Origin: Janthinobacterium sp.
GTDB taxonomy: Bacteria > Pseudomonadota > Gammaproteobacteria > Burkholderiales > Burkholderiaceae_D
Assembly (NCBI GenBank): GCA_003133225.1
Contig: PKWL01000114.1
Location: 1-64,000 of the forward strand
DNA: 64,000 nucleotides
Direction of reading: 5' to 3'
In this document: piece by piece, positions 52,762 through 62,613 of the stretch
Position numbering within the stretch: position 1 is the stretch's first letter
How the letters are laid out: the number at the start of each line of letters is the position of its first letter
Notes under the pieces: model-generated
What the model saw: only the letters and a program-made list of their open reading frames with translations
What the model was told of the DNA's origin: nothing
Databases searched by the model: none
Program-made: the position numbers and the translations under genes

Positions 52762-53327
52762 TGGGTTTGTCCTCTATTGCCATATCGGGGTTAATTCGAG
52801 TAACTCATTTGCGGTATCTATAATGATAAGTGAATTTTTCTGTCAATTCTGTGCGCTATCACGCATTGCGTTATACGGTATATTGCACAGGAAGAATTGT
52901 TATTCGTCGTTTTTATTACCGCGAATGGTCGCGATGGGTACCGAGCGCCAAATGTTTGTTGCTGTCGGCATTGGAAGTTGTACCGTGTTTTGACGAATGC
53001 GAGCCACTTCAATTTCGAGCTTGCGAACAACGTTCTCGCCCATATTTACGCCCCTACCATCCGAGTTAATTTTGCAAGCGAGCAGCCCCCTTGTTTGCGC
53101 CGCTGCTGGCGAATGCAAGAACGACGGCGGGTGGCGCAACCGTGCGTGACTCCGCGGTTATTGGTTAAACATGCATCCATGCAACTTGTTGATTTAAAAT
53201 GAGTTTTTAATTTAGAATTTTAGAATTGCTGGTAATATCCCATTTCTGTAGACCAGTCGCCGCCGCAACCATGATTTTGTAGGCGCTGTTGGAATCGACT
53301 CCTCACCGGGCATCTGAACTTTAGAAC
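52762..53327. other. AT-rich gene-free stretch
   Basis: No gene was recognised in 566 bases. Short overlapping frames on both strands are contradictory. TATAAT at 52819-52824 could be a -10 box on the plus strand, but no -35 lies at the right distance. The region just before 53328 is AT-rich and probably holds the promoter of the cyclase gene. Confidence 0.4.
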
Positions 53328-53369
53328 GTGGTGTATGAAAAAAAGATACTTCCGGTATCCGCTCAGGGC

Positions 53370-55241
53370 ATGGCTGACATGCTGAGGCCTTGGCGTATCT
53401 TACGAAAAAATTGGCGTATTTTTTTAGTTTGGCCACTCGCCGGATTGCTCATATGGGGCATTTCGTTGAGCATTTTGCTCGCCGGGTTGGCCCGCGACAG
53501 GGAACAAGCGGAGCGTGAAGGCATCGCCGAGGCGGCAAGTCTTTCTAGGGGCTACGCGGAAAAAGTAGCCCGAACCATGGATGCGGTGGACCAAAGCCTT
53601 CTCCATGTCCGCTACGAGTGGGAATTATCAAAGGGAACGCTGCAATTGGAGATCATGGCCGGAAAAGGCTTGTTTCCTCCGTCTAAATCATCTTACGTTG
53701 CCGTTATCGACCGGGAAGGCAATCCGCGCACCAGTACGCTGCCGGAAAAGGGCAAGTTAAACGCGATGGACCGGCGCTATTTCAAGCAACAGATAACGTC
53801 CGCCGGCGATAATCTGTTCGTTGACCGGCCGACCATCGGGCGCGCGTCCAAACAAAAGGTTCTCCAATTTTCGCGACGCCTTGTGGATGCCAACGGCGCG
53901 TTTGACGGGGTCGTCATGATGTCCGTGACGCCCGACCACTTCACGGCAAATTTTGATGTGGCGACATTTGGCGCACGCGGGTATCTCGGAATTGTGGGCG
54001 CAGACCATGTCGTTCGCGCGTCACGTATCGGACAAGCCGTGCAAAAATCGGATGCCCTAGACTTAATTCTAGTGCCCCGATTTTCTGCGCCAAGCGGTAG
54101 TGCCTTGCTAGAAGGTAGGACTTGGTTTTCTGACAAACGGAACCGGTTTGTGGGATGGCAATCGGTCCCGGGGTATCCCATGATTGCGGTGGCCGGATTG
54201 GATGAAACATCCGCACTCGCGCACTACGAGAGGGCACGTGCCGCTACCATGCGGCACGCATTGCTGGCGACGATGGCATTCGCAGCAGGTATCGTGATAG
54301 GGATGCTTTTCTCGCTGCGCCTAGCTTGGAGAAAGCATCAAGTCCAGCTGATTCAGGCGACCTACAGGATGGCCACCGAGGGCAGCAATGATGGATTTTT
54401 CATATTGGGCGCGTTGACCGACACCACCGGCAAGATTGACGATTTCGAGGTCGTCGATTGCAATCAGCATGGCGCCGAGGTGTGCCGGCTGCGACCCCAA
54501 TCCCTGATTGGCCGAAGCCTGTCGAGCCTGTATCGGGAAAATATTCTTGCGCGAATCATGAATCCGTTGCTCGATGCCATGGAAACAGGGCAGTATGAAG
54601 GCGAGCTTGAATTTGGAGACGGCGAGGTGGGTGAGCCGCGATGGCTGCATCTCAAGGCGGTTCGCTCCGATGCGACGCTGGCGATAACCCTTCGTGACAT
54701 TTCGGACTCAAAGGCGTACGTCAAAGAGCTCGAGCGCCGCGGCAACCAGGACGCTTTGACCGGGCTGCCCAATCGTCACTGGCTGCAGTGCTACCTGCCG
54801 CAGGCGATCGCACGGGCCGCGGAAAACGGAGTACGGCTCGCTCTCCTTTTCATTGACCTTGATGGTTTCAAGACGGTCAATGACACCATGGGCCATTTCG
54901 CGGGAGATGAGCTACTGCGGTACGCTGCGCGGCGACTGCAAGACGCCGTGCGCCCGCTTGATTATGTGGCCAGAATCGGTGGGGATGAGTTCGTGGTGAT
55001 ACTGGAAAATGATGCGCTCGCGGCGGATGCGGCGCAAGTTGCCACGCGCGTGCTCGCCGCGTTCAAGCCAAAATTCAAACTGACGAAAGGAGCTATTTCG
55101 GTTGGCGCATCGATTGGCATCAGCGTATTTCCCAATGATGGGCAGGATGCAGCCACTCTTTTGCAAAATGCCGATGTGGCCATGTACGCAGTGAAGATGA
55201 ATGGCAAGGAGCATTACCGTTGCTTTGCGGCGGCGTTTTAG
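53370..55241 (+). CDS. diguanylate cyclase with periplasmic sensor and PAS domain
   Basis: From ATG 53370 the protein has 623 residues. GTG 53328 is an alternative start. A first transmembrane helix (about 20-45) and a second (about 290-310) enclose a periplasmic Cache-like sensor region. A PAS-like domain (about 330-440) is followed by a GGDEF domain with YVARIGGDEFVV. The signature RIGGDEF is intact, so it should make c-di-GMP from GTP. RPLD, five residues before GGDEF, is an intact RxxD inhibitory site. The C-terminus ends QNADVAMYAVKMNGKEHYRC. No EAL domain is present. Confidence 0.93.
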   Translation: MADMLRPWRILRKNWRIFLVWPLAGLLIWGISLSILLAGLARDREQAEREGIAEAASLSRGYAEKVARTMDAVDQSLLHVRYEWELSKGTLQLEIMAGKGLFPPSKSSYVAVIDREGNPRTSTLPEKGKLNAMDRRYFKQQITSAGDNLFVDRPTIGRASKQKVLQFSRRLVDANGAFDGVVMMSVTPDHFTANFDVATFGARGYLGIVGADHVVRASRIGQAVQKSDALDLILVPRFSAPSGSALLEGRTWFSDKRNRFVGWQSVPGYPMIAVAGLDETSALAHYERARAATMRHALLATMAFAAGIVIGMLFSLRLAWRKHQVQLIQATYRMATEGSNDGFFILGALTDTTGKIDDFEVVDCNQHGAEVCRLRPQSLIGRSLSSLYRENILARIMNPLLDAMETGQYEGELEFGDGEVGEPRWLHLKAVRSDATLAITLRDISDSKAYVKELERRGNQDALTGLPNRHWLQCYLPQAIARAAENGVRLALLFIDLDGFKTVNDTMGHFAGDELLRYAARRLQDAVRPLDYVARIGGDEFVVILENDALAADAAQVATRVLAAFKPKFKLTKGAISVGASIGISVFPNDGQDAATLLQNADVAMYAVKMNGKEHYRCFAAAF

Positions 55242-55400
55242 AATAATGAAGAAAGCGGGCCGGGTGCCCAGTTTATCGATCAATGGCGATCGGGTAGGGC
55301 GCCATCACCATGCGGTTCTAGCCGCTTCGATGGGGAACTTTCCCGTGTCGCGTCGGGGCGCCGTTAAAGCCAAGGCGATACTTGACGGTCAAATAAGGTT

Positions 55401-56261
55401 TTAACTGAACAAGTAGCGCTGCATGAACTCCAACGTTTCTGGTTTCTTGATATCGAGCTGGAACGATGCGGCATTTTTATGTCCTCCGCCGCCATATTGT
55501 TTGGCAATTGAGCCCGCGTCGACCTCCTTCGCAGAGCGCATACTGACATATAAGCGCCCATCCTCGACGCGCCACAAGAGCGCGAGTGTTCCATTTTTCT
55601 CGTAGATGTACCTGCCGACATCGGTCGCAAAGAGTGACGGCAAGTTAACCCGGCCGGCGGCATAGCCGTGGAAATTAACGGGTTCGGCCAACTCAGCTAG
55701 TCGGCGTGCGGCCCATTGGAATTTTTCGCTCATCTGCCTGCCACTTTCAATGAAGCGCGCGAGCTCATCAGGGTATAGGTCGAGCTCGGCAACTCGATGC
55801 CACGCCTGAAAGTCGTAAGGGAGTGTGTCTAGCTTAGATGTGAAGTACTCCGTTTTTTCCTGGTACTTCCAAACGAACAAATCACGGTCTTCAACGAAAT
55901 TAATGAGTGAAGGCCGCGCTAGGCCCGGATGGAAGTAATCCCATGCCAAGCCGGCACCGGAGCGGTGCATGTCGAACGAGGCGTAGGACAGGCCCACGAG
56001 GTCTTCCTGCGCCGTCTTATGGTGGTCCAGAATGACGAACGACGTGGCTTGCTCGAAAATCGCTTCCAATTGAGGGCGTTTCAAGCTGAAGTCCAGCATG
56101 TACACCTCTTTGCCAGCCAGGTTGACGTCGAAATTTAGGCCATGTCCGGCCGGCAGATAACTCGCGCTGTCGCCGAATTTACGCCAGGCCGCATACGCTG
56201 CCGCAAATCCATCCGGACAAGGTGCGTGATAAATGACGACGATGTTTTTCAAGGGTTTCAT
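55401..56261 (-). CDS. DHH/DHHA1 family phosphoesterase
   Basis: The 286-residue protein starts at ATG 56261 (MKPLKNIVVIYHAPCPDGFA), a form of the DHH phosphoesterase opening (xDGxxAA). The second motif is VILDHHKTA (DHH), and the C-terminal DHHA1 domain has the metal and substrate motif AKQYGGGGHKNAASF. Related stand-alone enzymes cleave nanoRNA, pAp or cyclic dinucleotides. The substrate is not determinable here. It is close to a diguanylate cyclase on the opposite strand, and a linear dinucleotide (pGpG) role is worth considering. Confidence 0.85.
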   Translation of the reverse strand: MKPLKNIVVIYHAPCPDGFAAAYAAWRKFGDSASYLPAGHGLNFDVNLAGKEVYMLDFSLKRPQLEAIFEQATSFVILDHHKTAQEDLVGLSYASFDMHRSGAGLAWDYFHPGLARPSLINFVEDRDLFVWKYQEKTEYFTSKLDTLPYDFQAWHRVAELDLYPDELARFIESGRQMSEKFQWAARRLAELAEPVNFHGYAAGRVNLPSLFATDVGRYIYEKNGTLALLWRVEDGRLYVSMRSAKEVDAGSIAKQYGGGGHKNAASFQLDIKKPETLEFMQRYLFS

Positions 56262-56578
56262 GCAAAAGTCCTTTTTTGACGTAAATTTTGGCGGCGCGGC
56301 CATTTTTTCCTATCATGCCGCAATTTCGTTGGCCCAGCCACTTCCGACACTGCCCGCGCTCGGCACCGTCAACACATTGCTGCAAGCGAGCGCGGGAATT
56401 CGAGCAAACCGCGGGGGCCGCTTGACGCTTTGCCTCGAATCGCACCTTGAGTAGGATCAATGCGGCAGGGGTTGACTCGTTCTTGGACGCGATTGCCTTC
56501 CGGCAAAGTTGTTGCAACTCTGGTAACGGAGGCCCTCGCATGCACTGCCGCGACCGCTCCAAGCCATGCCAGAAAACG

Positions 56579-56614
56579 AAAAAAATCAATCACCTTGCAA
56601 GTGATTGATTTTTT
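56579..56614 (-). terminator. bidirectional intrinsic terminator after ssrA
   Basis: TCAATCAC (56586-56593) and GTGATTGA (56601-56608) pair around CTTGCAA, with seven A on one side and six T on the other, so it works on either strand. It lies 58 bases after the tmRNA 3' end on the minus strand. Confidence 0.85.
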
Positions 56615-56671
56615 ATGGGAAACCTTTGATTTTATTGAATATTTTAATAAGATCTCAGGCGAATAAAGGTA

Positions 56672-57028
56672 TGGAGGCGGCGGGAATCGAACCCGCGTCC
56701 GCAAGTACTCTACAGACAGTTCTACATACTTAGCACTGCCATTTGATTTAACCCGTACGACGCGGACGTGCACGCTTCGTAAAGGCGATTCACCTTAGTT
56801 TTAACGTTACGCCAAGTGACCCGTAGTAACGCGATTCCCTGTAAATGACTCTACAGCTTTTGACGGCCCACCCCAGGGAAGAAGTGTTGTAGAGTTAGCA
56901 GCAATTAAGCTGCTAATGCGTACGAGTTATCGTTTGCAGTTAAGTTTTTCTGGTTGTATTTACGAGGTAGCCAGCCCTCGGTATGCCCTGCGCTGCTTTG
57001 CAACCCACGTCGAAACCAGGTCGCCCCC
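56672..57028 (-). ncRNA. ssrA: transfer-messenger RNA (tmRNA)
   Basis: The minus strand starts GGGGGCGACCTGGTTTCGAC and ends with the T-arm GGTTCGATTCCCGCC and the acceptor GCCTCC followed by discriminator A. The 5' GGGGGC pairs with this GCCTCC, with one G-U. No CCA is encoded (ATACC follows), so CCA must be added by the nucleotidyltransferase. The length is about 357 nt. It releases ribosomes stalled on broken mRNAs and tags the products. Pseudoknot arms are visible as GC-rich complementary segments. The tag sequence is listed separately. Confidence 0.97.
56905..56937 (-). other. tmRNA proteolysis tag reading frame
   Basis: Within ssrA the resume frame is GCA AAC GAT AAC TCG TAC, then GCA TTA GCA GCT and TAA. 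It encodes the tag ANDNSYALAA. The ALAA end is the normal degron for ClpXP and related proteases. It differs from the E. coli tag (ANDENYALAA) at two positions. Confidence 0.95.
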
Positions 57029-57083
57029 ACAGAAATTTAATTGTAGCGCATTCTGGGCTTGCATGCATCTTAGATTCGCCGCC

Positions 57084-57788
57084 TCAAGCCATTTCCGCTT
57101 GACGCGCGTCAAACACGACCTTGCGCACCACGGTGAGCAGGGCCAGCGGCGTGTCGAGAAGATAATCCGCGCTCCAGTTTTGCGGCGCGACCGGGCCACA
57201 ATAGCCCCAGGCGCAAGCGACCGTCACCATGCCGGCTGCGCGCCCGGCCTCGATGTCGCGCAGGTCGTCACCGGCATACCAGCATTGCGAGGGCGTCAGT
57301 TGCAGGCGCCGTGCCGCCTCGACCAGTGGGGCCGGGTGTGGCTTGGCATGCGCGGTTGTGTCGCCCGAGATCACGCAGCCGGCCTGCTGCAAGCCGATCA
57401 GCCCTATCAAAGGGTCGGTAAAGCGCGCCAGCTTGTTGGTCACCACGCCCCAGGCGAGGCCGAGCTGGGCTAGGCCATTTAGCATCTCGTTCGTGCCCGG
57501 AAATAGGCTACTACGCACCATCAGCGCCGCGGCATAATTGTCGAGGAAGCTGGTGCGCAGCCCCTCATATCCATCGTCGCCGGGCTTTTTGCCAAACGCG
57601 ACATCGATCATTCCGCGCGCGCCCGCTGATGCGACCGGGCGCAGCAGTTCGTACGGTGTCGGCGCCAGCCCGGCCTCGGCGCGCAGCAGATTCATGGCAG
57701 CAGCTAGGTCCGGCGCCGTGTCGGCCAAAGTGCCGTCAAGGTCGAATAGGATGGCGCGCGGGGCCTGTAGTCGGTTTGGCTCGGTCAT
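57084..57788 (-). CDS. gph: phosphoglycolate phosphatase, HAD superfamily
   Basis: The 234-residue HAD protein starts MTEPNRLQAPRAILFDLDGTLADTAPDL, containing motif I DLDGTLADT. Motif II is VVTNK and motif III lies in GDTTAHAKPHPAP. Motif IV is YAGDDLRDIEAGRAAGM. Gph hydrolyses 2-phosphoglycolate produced by oxygenase reactions or DNA repair. Placement after ubiG, 37 bases from it, is the conserved Burkholderiales order ompA-ubiG-gph. The length is normal. Confidence 0.94.
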   Translation of the reverse strand: MTEPNRLQAPRAILFDLDGTLADTAPDLAAAMNLLRAEAGLAPTPYELLRPVASAGARGMIDVAFGKKPGDDGYEGLRTSFLDNYAAALMVRSSLFPGTNEMLNGLAQLGLAWGVVTNKLARFTDPLIGLIGLQQAGCVISGDTTAHAKPHPAPLVEAARRLQLTPSQCWYAGDDLRDIEAGRAAGMVTVACAWGYCGPVAPQNWSADYLLDTPLALLTVVRKVVFDARQAEMA

Positions 57789-57825
57789 GTTGGCGGCGGG
57801 CGGGGCCGCCTCGTTAGGGGTTGGC

Positions 57826-58521
57826 TTAATCCGGGCGGCTGCACGCCACCATGTAATTGACGCTGGTGTCGTCGTTAAGCGAAAAAATCTTGGTGAAGGG
57901 GTTGTAGACCAGACCCTTTAGGCTATCGACGACCAGTCCTGCACTGCGCGCGTACTGTGACAGTTCCGCCGGCGTGATGAATTTGTCGTAATCGTGCGTT
58001 CCCTTGGGCAGCAAGCGCAGCAGGTATTCGGCGCCGAGGATGGCTTGCAGGTAAGCCTTAGGGTTCCGGTTCAGGGTCGAGAAGAACACTTGGCCACCTG
58101 GCTTTAGGAGCGCAGCGCAGGCTTGGACAATGGCGGCCGGGTCCGGTACATGTTCCAACAATTCCATGCAGGTCACCACGTCGAATCTGCCAGCCTCTTG
58201 CATGGCCATGTCTTCGGCGGCGATCAGCCGGTAACGCACTTGGACGTCCGATTCCAAGCTATGCAGGTCGGCTACCCTGAGGGCCTTCTCGGACAGGTCG
58301 ATGCCAGTCACGTTGGCGCCTTTTTTGGCCATGGATTCGGTGAGGATGCCGCCGCCGCAGCCGATGTCGATCACGTTCCTACCGGCTAGCGGTGCGCGCG
58401 CGTTGATCCATTCCAGGCGCAGAGGGTTGATCTCGTGCAGCGGACGAAATTCGGATGTGGGGTCCCACCAGCGGTGGGCCAGCGCACTAAATTTTTGCAG
58501 TTCTAGGGGGTCGGCGTTCAT
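57826..58521 (-). CDS. ubiG: ubiquinone biosynthesis O-methyltransferase UbiG
   Basis: UbiG carries out both O-methylations of ubiquinone synthesis. The 231-residue protein from ATG 58521 starts [20 protein letters not shown], matching the family (EL.KFS.LA..WWD..), with the usual [14 protein letters not shown]. The SAM motifs [29 protein letters not shown] and [13 protein letters not shown] follow. [14 protein letters not shown] is present, a UbiG hallmark. A start at 58638 would add an irrelevant leader that overlaps the ompA terminator. Confidence 0.96.
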   Translation of the reverse strand: MNADPLELQKFSALAHRWWDPTSEFRPLHEINPLRLEWINARAPLAGRNVIDIGCGGGILTESMAKKGANVTGIDLSEKALRVADLHSLESDVQVRYRLIAAEDMAMQEAGRFDVVTCMELLEHVPDPAAIVQACAALLKPGGQVFFSTLNRNPKAYLQAILGAEYLLRLLPKGTHDYDKFITPAELSQYARSAGLVVDSLKGLVYNPFTKIFSLNDDTSVNYMVACSRPD

Positions 58522-58569
58522 AGACCAAATAATAACGGCAAATTGCCCTATTCCACAGATTGGCACGTA

Positions 58570-58595
58570 AAAAAACCCGCCGAAGCGGGTTTTTA
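58570..58595 (-). terminator. intrinsic terminator of ompA
   Basis: AACCCGC (58574-58580) and GCGGGTT (58585-58591) form a stem around CGAA, flanked by an A-run and TTTTT. It lies about 45 bases downstream of the ompA stop on the minus strand and within the 5' leader of ubiG. Confidence 0.85.
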
Positions 58596-58638
58596 TTGTC
58601 CTGGGGGCTGTTTGCCGAAGCAAATGTCTTACAGGCAA

Positions 58639-59340
58639 TTACTTGTTGCGGGTGCCGACAACTTCAATTTCTACGCGACGGTTTTTGGCGCGGCCGGCTG
58701 CTGTTTTGTTATCAGCAATAGGTTGCTTTTCGCCCTTGCCTTCGGTATAGATGCGGTTGGTTTCGATTCCTTGCGACACCAAATATGCCTTGACGGCTTC
58801 AGCACGACGGATCGACAGTTTTTGGTTGTAGGCATCAGTACCGATCGAATCGGTGTGACCGACGGCGATGATGACTTCCAAGTTCATGTCCTTGATCTTC
58901 GTGGTCAGCTCAGCTAGCTTGGCTTTGCCTGCTGGCTTGAGCACGGCTTTGTCGAAATCGAAGAATGCGTCAGCGGCGAAGCTCACTTTTTCCGATACGG
59001 GAGCTGCGACCGGCGGCACTTCGGCCGGCGCGGGGGTGGGCTCGACAACCGGAGGCGGAGGCGCCACGCATTTGCCGTCTTGCAGCGTTTCCGGGGCGAC
59101 GCAAAGTGGCAGGTCGCAGCCGGGAACTGCATCTGCAGGGGTCCAGTAGCCAGTGTGCCAGCACAGGCCGAATGGATCGCGGGTAATTACACTGCGGGCA
59201 TCTTGCACGTAGGCGCTTTTCGGAGGCGCAATAATATCAGTCGTCAGTGGCGCAAAAGGAGGCGACGTTGGCGTTTGAGCCGACGCTGTGCAGGCAATCA
59301 CTGCGGAAGCAGCGAAAAGTATTTTGACAAATTTATTCAT
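58639..59340 (-). CDS. ompA: OmpA family outer membrane protein
   Basis: The 233-residue protein from ATG 59340 (AAAGGAA upstream) has a signal peptide (FVKILFAASAVIACTASA-QT). A Burkholderiales-specific N-terminal part with WHTGYWTPADAVPGCDLPLC and two Cys pairs is followed by a Pro/Val-rich linker and the OmpA C-terminal domain. That domain has FFDFDKAVLKPAGKAKL, VGHTDSIGTDAYNQKLSIRR (with the peptidoglycan-binding Asp and Arg), IETNRIYTEGKGE and KNRRVEIEV. No beta-barrel is present. It is a periplasmic peptidoglycan-associated protein attached by its N-terminal part, abundant in this group. Confidence 0.92.
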   Translation of the reverse strand: MNKFVKILFAASAVIACTASAQTPTSPPFAPLTTDIIAPPKSAYVQDARSVITRDPFGLCWHTGYWTPADAVPGCDLPLCVAPETLQDGKCVAPPPPVVEPTPAPAEVPPVAAPVSEKVSFAADAFFDFDKAVLKPAGKAKLAELTTKIKDMNLEVIIAVGHTDSIGTDAYNQKLSIRRAEAVKAYLVSQGIETNRIYTEGKGEKQPIADNKTAAGRAKNRRVEIEVVGTRNK

Positions 59341-59816
59341 TTTATTTTTTCCTTTCGGGAGTGATATCCGCAGTATCACTGGGCGGACTTCGTAGACAAG
59401 ATTTTAACATGCAGTCCAGCAACGCTTGTTCCATTTGGTGAAACTTGCAATTAACTTCTTCATTCTGCCACAGGCATCGCCAGCGCACGACCATGGTCAA
59501 ATCAAAGTTTTAGGGATTTTAATTTGATGTTGTTTTTATGCAACGTTGATGCAGAATGATTATCGTGTGTAGACGAAAGCGGAACGGTTACCGCATGAGT
59601 CGGCAGCGCTGCCGGCGCTGCGGTGTGGCGGCGCACCCATGGGCGCTGTGCTGAATTACGCTCTGAGGGGGCGCGCATGCTAAAATCATGGGCTTGACGG
59701 GAGTAAATATATGGTAGGGCCCATCGCGCGCCGCCACACCGTCGCCGGATATGCAGTACTTGCGTCACACATTGCGTAACAAATATAACCACAGCCAAAG
59801 ATCAGTCGACTCGCCA
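59341..59816. other. divergent promoter region ompA / gyrA
   Basis: No gene lies in these 476 bases. The ompA side has the promoter listed separately. The gyrA side contains TAAAAT (59681-59686), a possible -10, about 130 bases upstream of gyrA, with no convincing -35. A frame open upstream of gyrA from 59751 is not family-like. Confidence 0.5.
59372..59399 (-). promoter_or_regulatory. candidate ompA promoter
   Basis: On the minus strand TTGTCT (59394-59399) and GATACT (59372-59377) are spaced by 16 bases, 31 bases upstream of the ompA ATG. An inverted repeat AGTGATA (59360-59366)/TATCACT (59374-59380) overlaps the -10 and may be a regulatory site or a 5' mRNA hairpin. Confidence 0.45.
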
Positions 59817-62450
59817 ATGGATCAATTCGCAAAAGAAACAATCCCAATTTCCCTCGAAGAAGAGATGCGCAAGAGCTATCTCGATTACGCGATGAGCGTG
59901 ATCGTCGGCCGCGCTTTGCCGGATGTGCGCGATGGCTTGAAGCCAGTGCACCGCCGCGTCCTGTTCGCAATGCATGAAATGAACAACGTGTGGAATCGTC
60001 CCTACGTCAAATGCGCGCGCGTGGTCGGCGAAACCATGGGTAAATACCACCCGCACGGCGATGCTTCGATTTATGACACCTTGGTGCGTATGGCGCAGGA
60101 CTTCTCCTTGCGCTACACCTTGGTCGATGGTCAGGGCAACTTCGGCTCGGTCGACGGCGACAGTGCCGCGGCGATGCGTTACACGGAGTGCCGTCTGGAC
60201 AAGATCGCCAGCGAGATCTTAGCCGACATCGACAAAGATACTGTCGACTTCGTGCCCAATTACGATGGCAAGGAAAAAGAGCCGTCCGTGTTGCCTACCC
60301 GCATCCCGAATCTGCTGATCAACGGCTCGTCGGGCATCGCGGTCGGCATGGCGACCAATATTCCCCCGCACAATATTACGGAAGTGATCGACGGCGCTTT
60401 GCATTTGCTGCGCAATCCCGATTGCACCATTGACGAGCTAATCGAGATCATTCCGGCACCGGACTTCCCGACCGCGGGCATCATCTACGGCGTGTCCGGC
60501 GTGCGCGACGGCTACCGCACGGGCCGCGGCCGCGTGGTGATGCGAGCCAAGACCCACTTCGAAGAGTACGGCAAGGAAGGCGGGCGCATCGCCATCATCG
60601 TCGACGAACTGCCCTACCAGGTCAACAAGAAATCGCTGCTCGAGCGCATCGCTGAAAACGTGCGGGACAAGAAGCTCGAGGGTATTTCCGACATCCGAGA
60701 TGAGTCCGACAAGTCGGGCATGCGCGTCGTGATCGAACTAAAACGTAATGAAGTGCCGGAAGTAGTGCTCAACAATCTGTACAAGCAGACCCAGTTGCAA
60801 GACACCTTCGGCATGAATATGGTGGCTCTGGTCGATGGCCAGCCGAAACTGCTGAACTTGAAGCAGATGCTGCAATGCTTCCTGTCGCACCGACGTGAAG
60901 TGGTCACGCGCCGCACCGTATTTGAGCTGCGCAAGGCGCGCGAGCGCGGCCACGTGCTCGAAGGCCTTGCCGTGGCGCTGGCCAACATCGATGACTTCAT
61001 CGCTATCATCAAGGCCGCGCCGACGCCGCCGATCGCCAAGCTCGAGTTGATGGCGCGTCCATGGGATTCCTCGGTCGTCCGTGAAATGCTGGCCCGCACC
61101 GGCGACGGCAGCACCGCCGGCGGCATCGAGGCTTTCCGTCCCGAGCACCTGCCGAAACATTACGGCATGCAGTCCGACGGCCTGTACAAGCTATCCGACG
61201 ACCAAGCGCAAGAGATTTTGCAAATGCGTCTGCAGCGCCTGACCGGTTTGGAACAGGACAAAATAGTCAACGAGTACAAAGAAGTTATGGCGCATATCGC
61301 CGACCTGCTTGACATCTTGTCCAAGCCAGAGCGCGTAACAGTCATCATTACCGACGAAATGATTCTCGCCAAGAACGAATACGGTGAAGGCAACAAAGAC
61401 GTACGCCGCTCGTATATCGAACTAAATGCGACCGACTTGGAAACGGAAGACTTGATCACGCCGCAAGATATGGTCGTGACGCTGTCGCACACCGGCTACA
61501 TGAAGGCGCAGCCGATTTCCGAATACCGGGCGCAAAAACGGGGCGGGCGCGGCAAACAGGCGATGGCGACCAAAGAAGAGGATTGGATCGACCAGCTCTT
61601 CATCGGTAACACCCATGATTACATTTTGTGCTTCTCCGACCGCGGCCGCATGTACTGGCTCAAGGTATGGGAAGTGCCGCAAGGATCGCGCAATTCGCGC
61701 GGCAAGCCGATCGTCAACATGTTCCCGCTGCAAGATGACGAGAAGATTACGGTCGTGCTGCCGCTGTCGGGCGATAACCGCAGCTTTCCGGAAGACCATT
61801 ACGTATTCATGTCGACCAGCCTGGGCACCGTCAAGAAGACACCCCTCAAAGACTTCAGTAATCCCCGCAAGGCCGGCATCATCGCAGTCGACCTGGACGA
61901 TGGCGACTTCCTCATCGGCGCCGCGTTAACCGACGGCAAGCACGACGTGATGCTGTTCTCCGATTCCGGCAAGGCCGTGCGTTTCGACGAAAACGACGTG
62001 CGTCCGATGGGCCGTACCGCGCGCGGCGTGCGCGGCATGAACCTGGAAGAAGGTCAGCACGTGATCGCCTTGTTAGTCGCCGAGAATGAGCAGCAGTCGG
62101 TCCTGACGGCGACCGAAAACGGCTTCGGCAAACGCACCCCGATCACCGAATACACCCGTCACGGCCGCGGTACTAAGGGCATGATTGCGATCCAGACCAG
62201 CGAGCGCAACGGCAAGGTGGTTGCCGCGACACTAGTTGAGGCAAGCGACGAAATCATGCTCATTACCACTGGCGGCGTGTTGATTCGCACCCGCGTTGCC
62301 GAGATCCGCGAAATGGGCCGCGCCACGCAAGGAGTGACCTTGATCGCAGTTGAGGATGGTACCAAGCTAAGCGGTCTGCAACGTATCGTCGAAGCCGACG
62401 TCGAAGACGAAGTGGCCGAGACGGAAGCGCCGGACGAAATAGCGGAGTAG
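59817..62450 (+). CDS. gyrA: DNA gyrase subunit A
   Basis: GyrA is the DNA cleavage subunit of gyrase. The 877-residue protein from ATG 59817 starts [20 protein letters not shown]. Catalytic Tyr122 is in SAAAMRYTE. The quinolone region reads [11 protein letters not shown], so position 83 is Ala and 84 Ser in E. coli numbering, with Asp87 intact. The GyrA-box QKRGGRGKQ near residue 565 is normal for a functional gyrase, and the six-bladed C-terminal domain follows, ending in an acidic tail ([16 protein letters not shown]). It is followed by serC and pheA, the conserved Burkholderiales order. An extension to 59751 is unlikely. Confidence 0.97.
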   Translation: MDQFAKETIPISLEEEMRKSYLDYAMSVIVGRALPDVRDGLKPVHRRVLFAMHEMNNVWNRPYVKCARVVGETMGKYHPHGDASIYDTLVRMAQDFSLRYTLVDGQGNFGSVDGDSAAAMRYTECRLDKIASEILADIDKDTVDFVPNYDGKEKEPSVLPTRIPNLLINGSSGIAVGMATNIPPHNITEVIDGALHLLRNPDCTIDELIEIIPAPDFPTAGIIYGVSGVRDGYRTGRGRVVMRAKTHFEEYGKEGGRIAIIVDELPYQVNKKSLLERIAENVRDKKLEGISDIRDESDKSGMRVVIELKRNEVPEVVLNNLYKQTQLQDTFGMNMVALVDGQPKLLNLKQMLQCFLSHRREVVTRRTVFELRKARERGHVLEGLAVALANIDDFIAIIKAAPTPPIAKLELMARPWDSSVVREMLARTGDGSTAGGIEAFRPEHLPKHYGMQSDGLYKLSDDQAQEILQMRLQRLTGLEQDKIVNEYKEVMAHIADLLDILSKPERVTVIITDEMILAKNEYGEGNKDVRRSYIELNATDLETEDLITPQDMVVTLSHTGYMKAQPISEYRAQKRGGRGKQAMATKEEDWIDQLFIGNTHDYILCFSDRGRMYWLKVWEVPQGSRNSRGKPIVNMFPLQDDEKITVVLPLSGDNRSFPEDHYVFMSTSLGTVKKTPLKDFSNPRKAGIIAVDLDDGDFLIGAALTDGKHDVMLFSDSGKAVRFDENDVRPMGRTARGVRGMNLEEGQHVIALLVAENEQQSVLTATENGFGKRTPITEYTRHGRGTKGMIAIQTSERNGKVVAATLVEASDEIMLITTGGVLIRTRVAEIREMGRATQGVTLIAVEDGTKLSGLQRIVEADVEDEVAETEAPDEIAE

Positions 62451-62475
62451 CCGCGACCGGTTTGACCGTCGCGGA

Positions 62476-62500
62476 CGGGCTGGGTGCGCGCCCCAGCCCG
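62476..62500 (+). repeat. GC-rich hairpin between gyrA and serC
   Basis: CGGGCTGGG (62476-62484) pairs with CCCAGCCCG (62492-62500) around a 7-base loop. No T-run follows, so transcription may read on to serC, with the hairpin giving partial termination or mRNA protection. It is 26 bases after the gyrA stop. Confidence 0.7.
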
Positions 62501-62613
62501 ATGTCATTCTCGTTCCATGATGTCGCGTTGGCGCAGGCTGCATGATTGCTCCTGCGGCATTTGCGCCAATGGAGCTGCGAATACTCGCTTTGCAAATAAC
62601 AAAGGATGGCATC

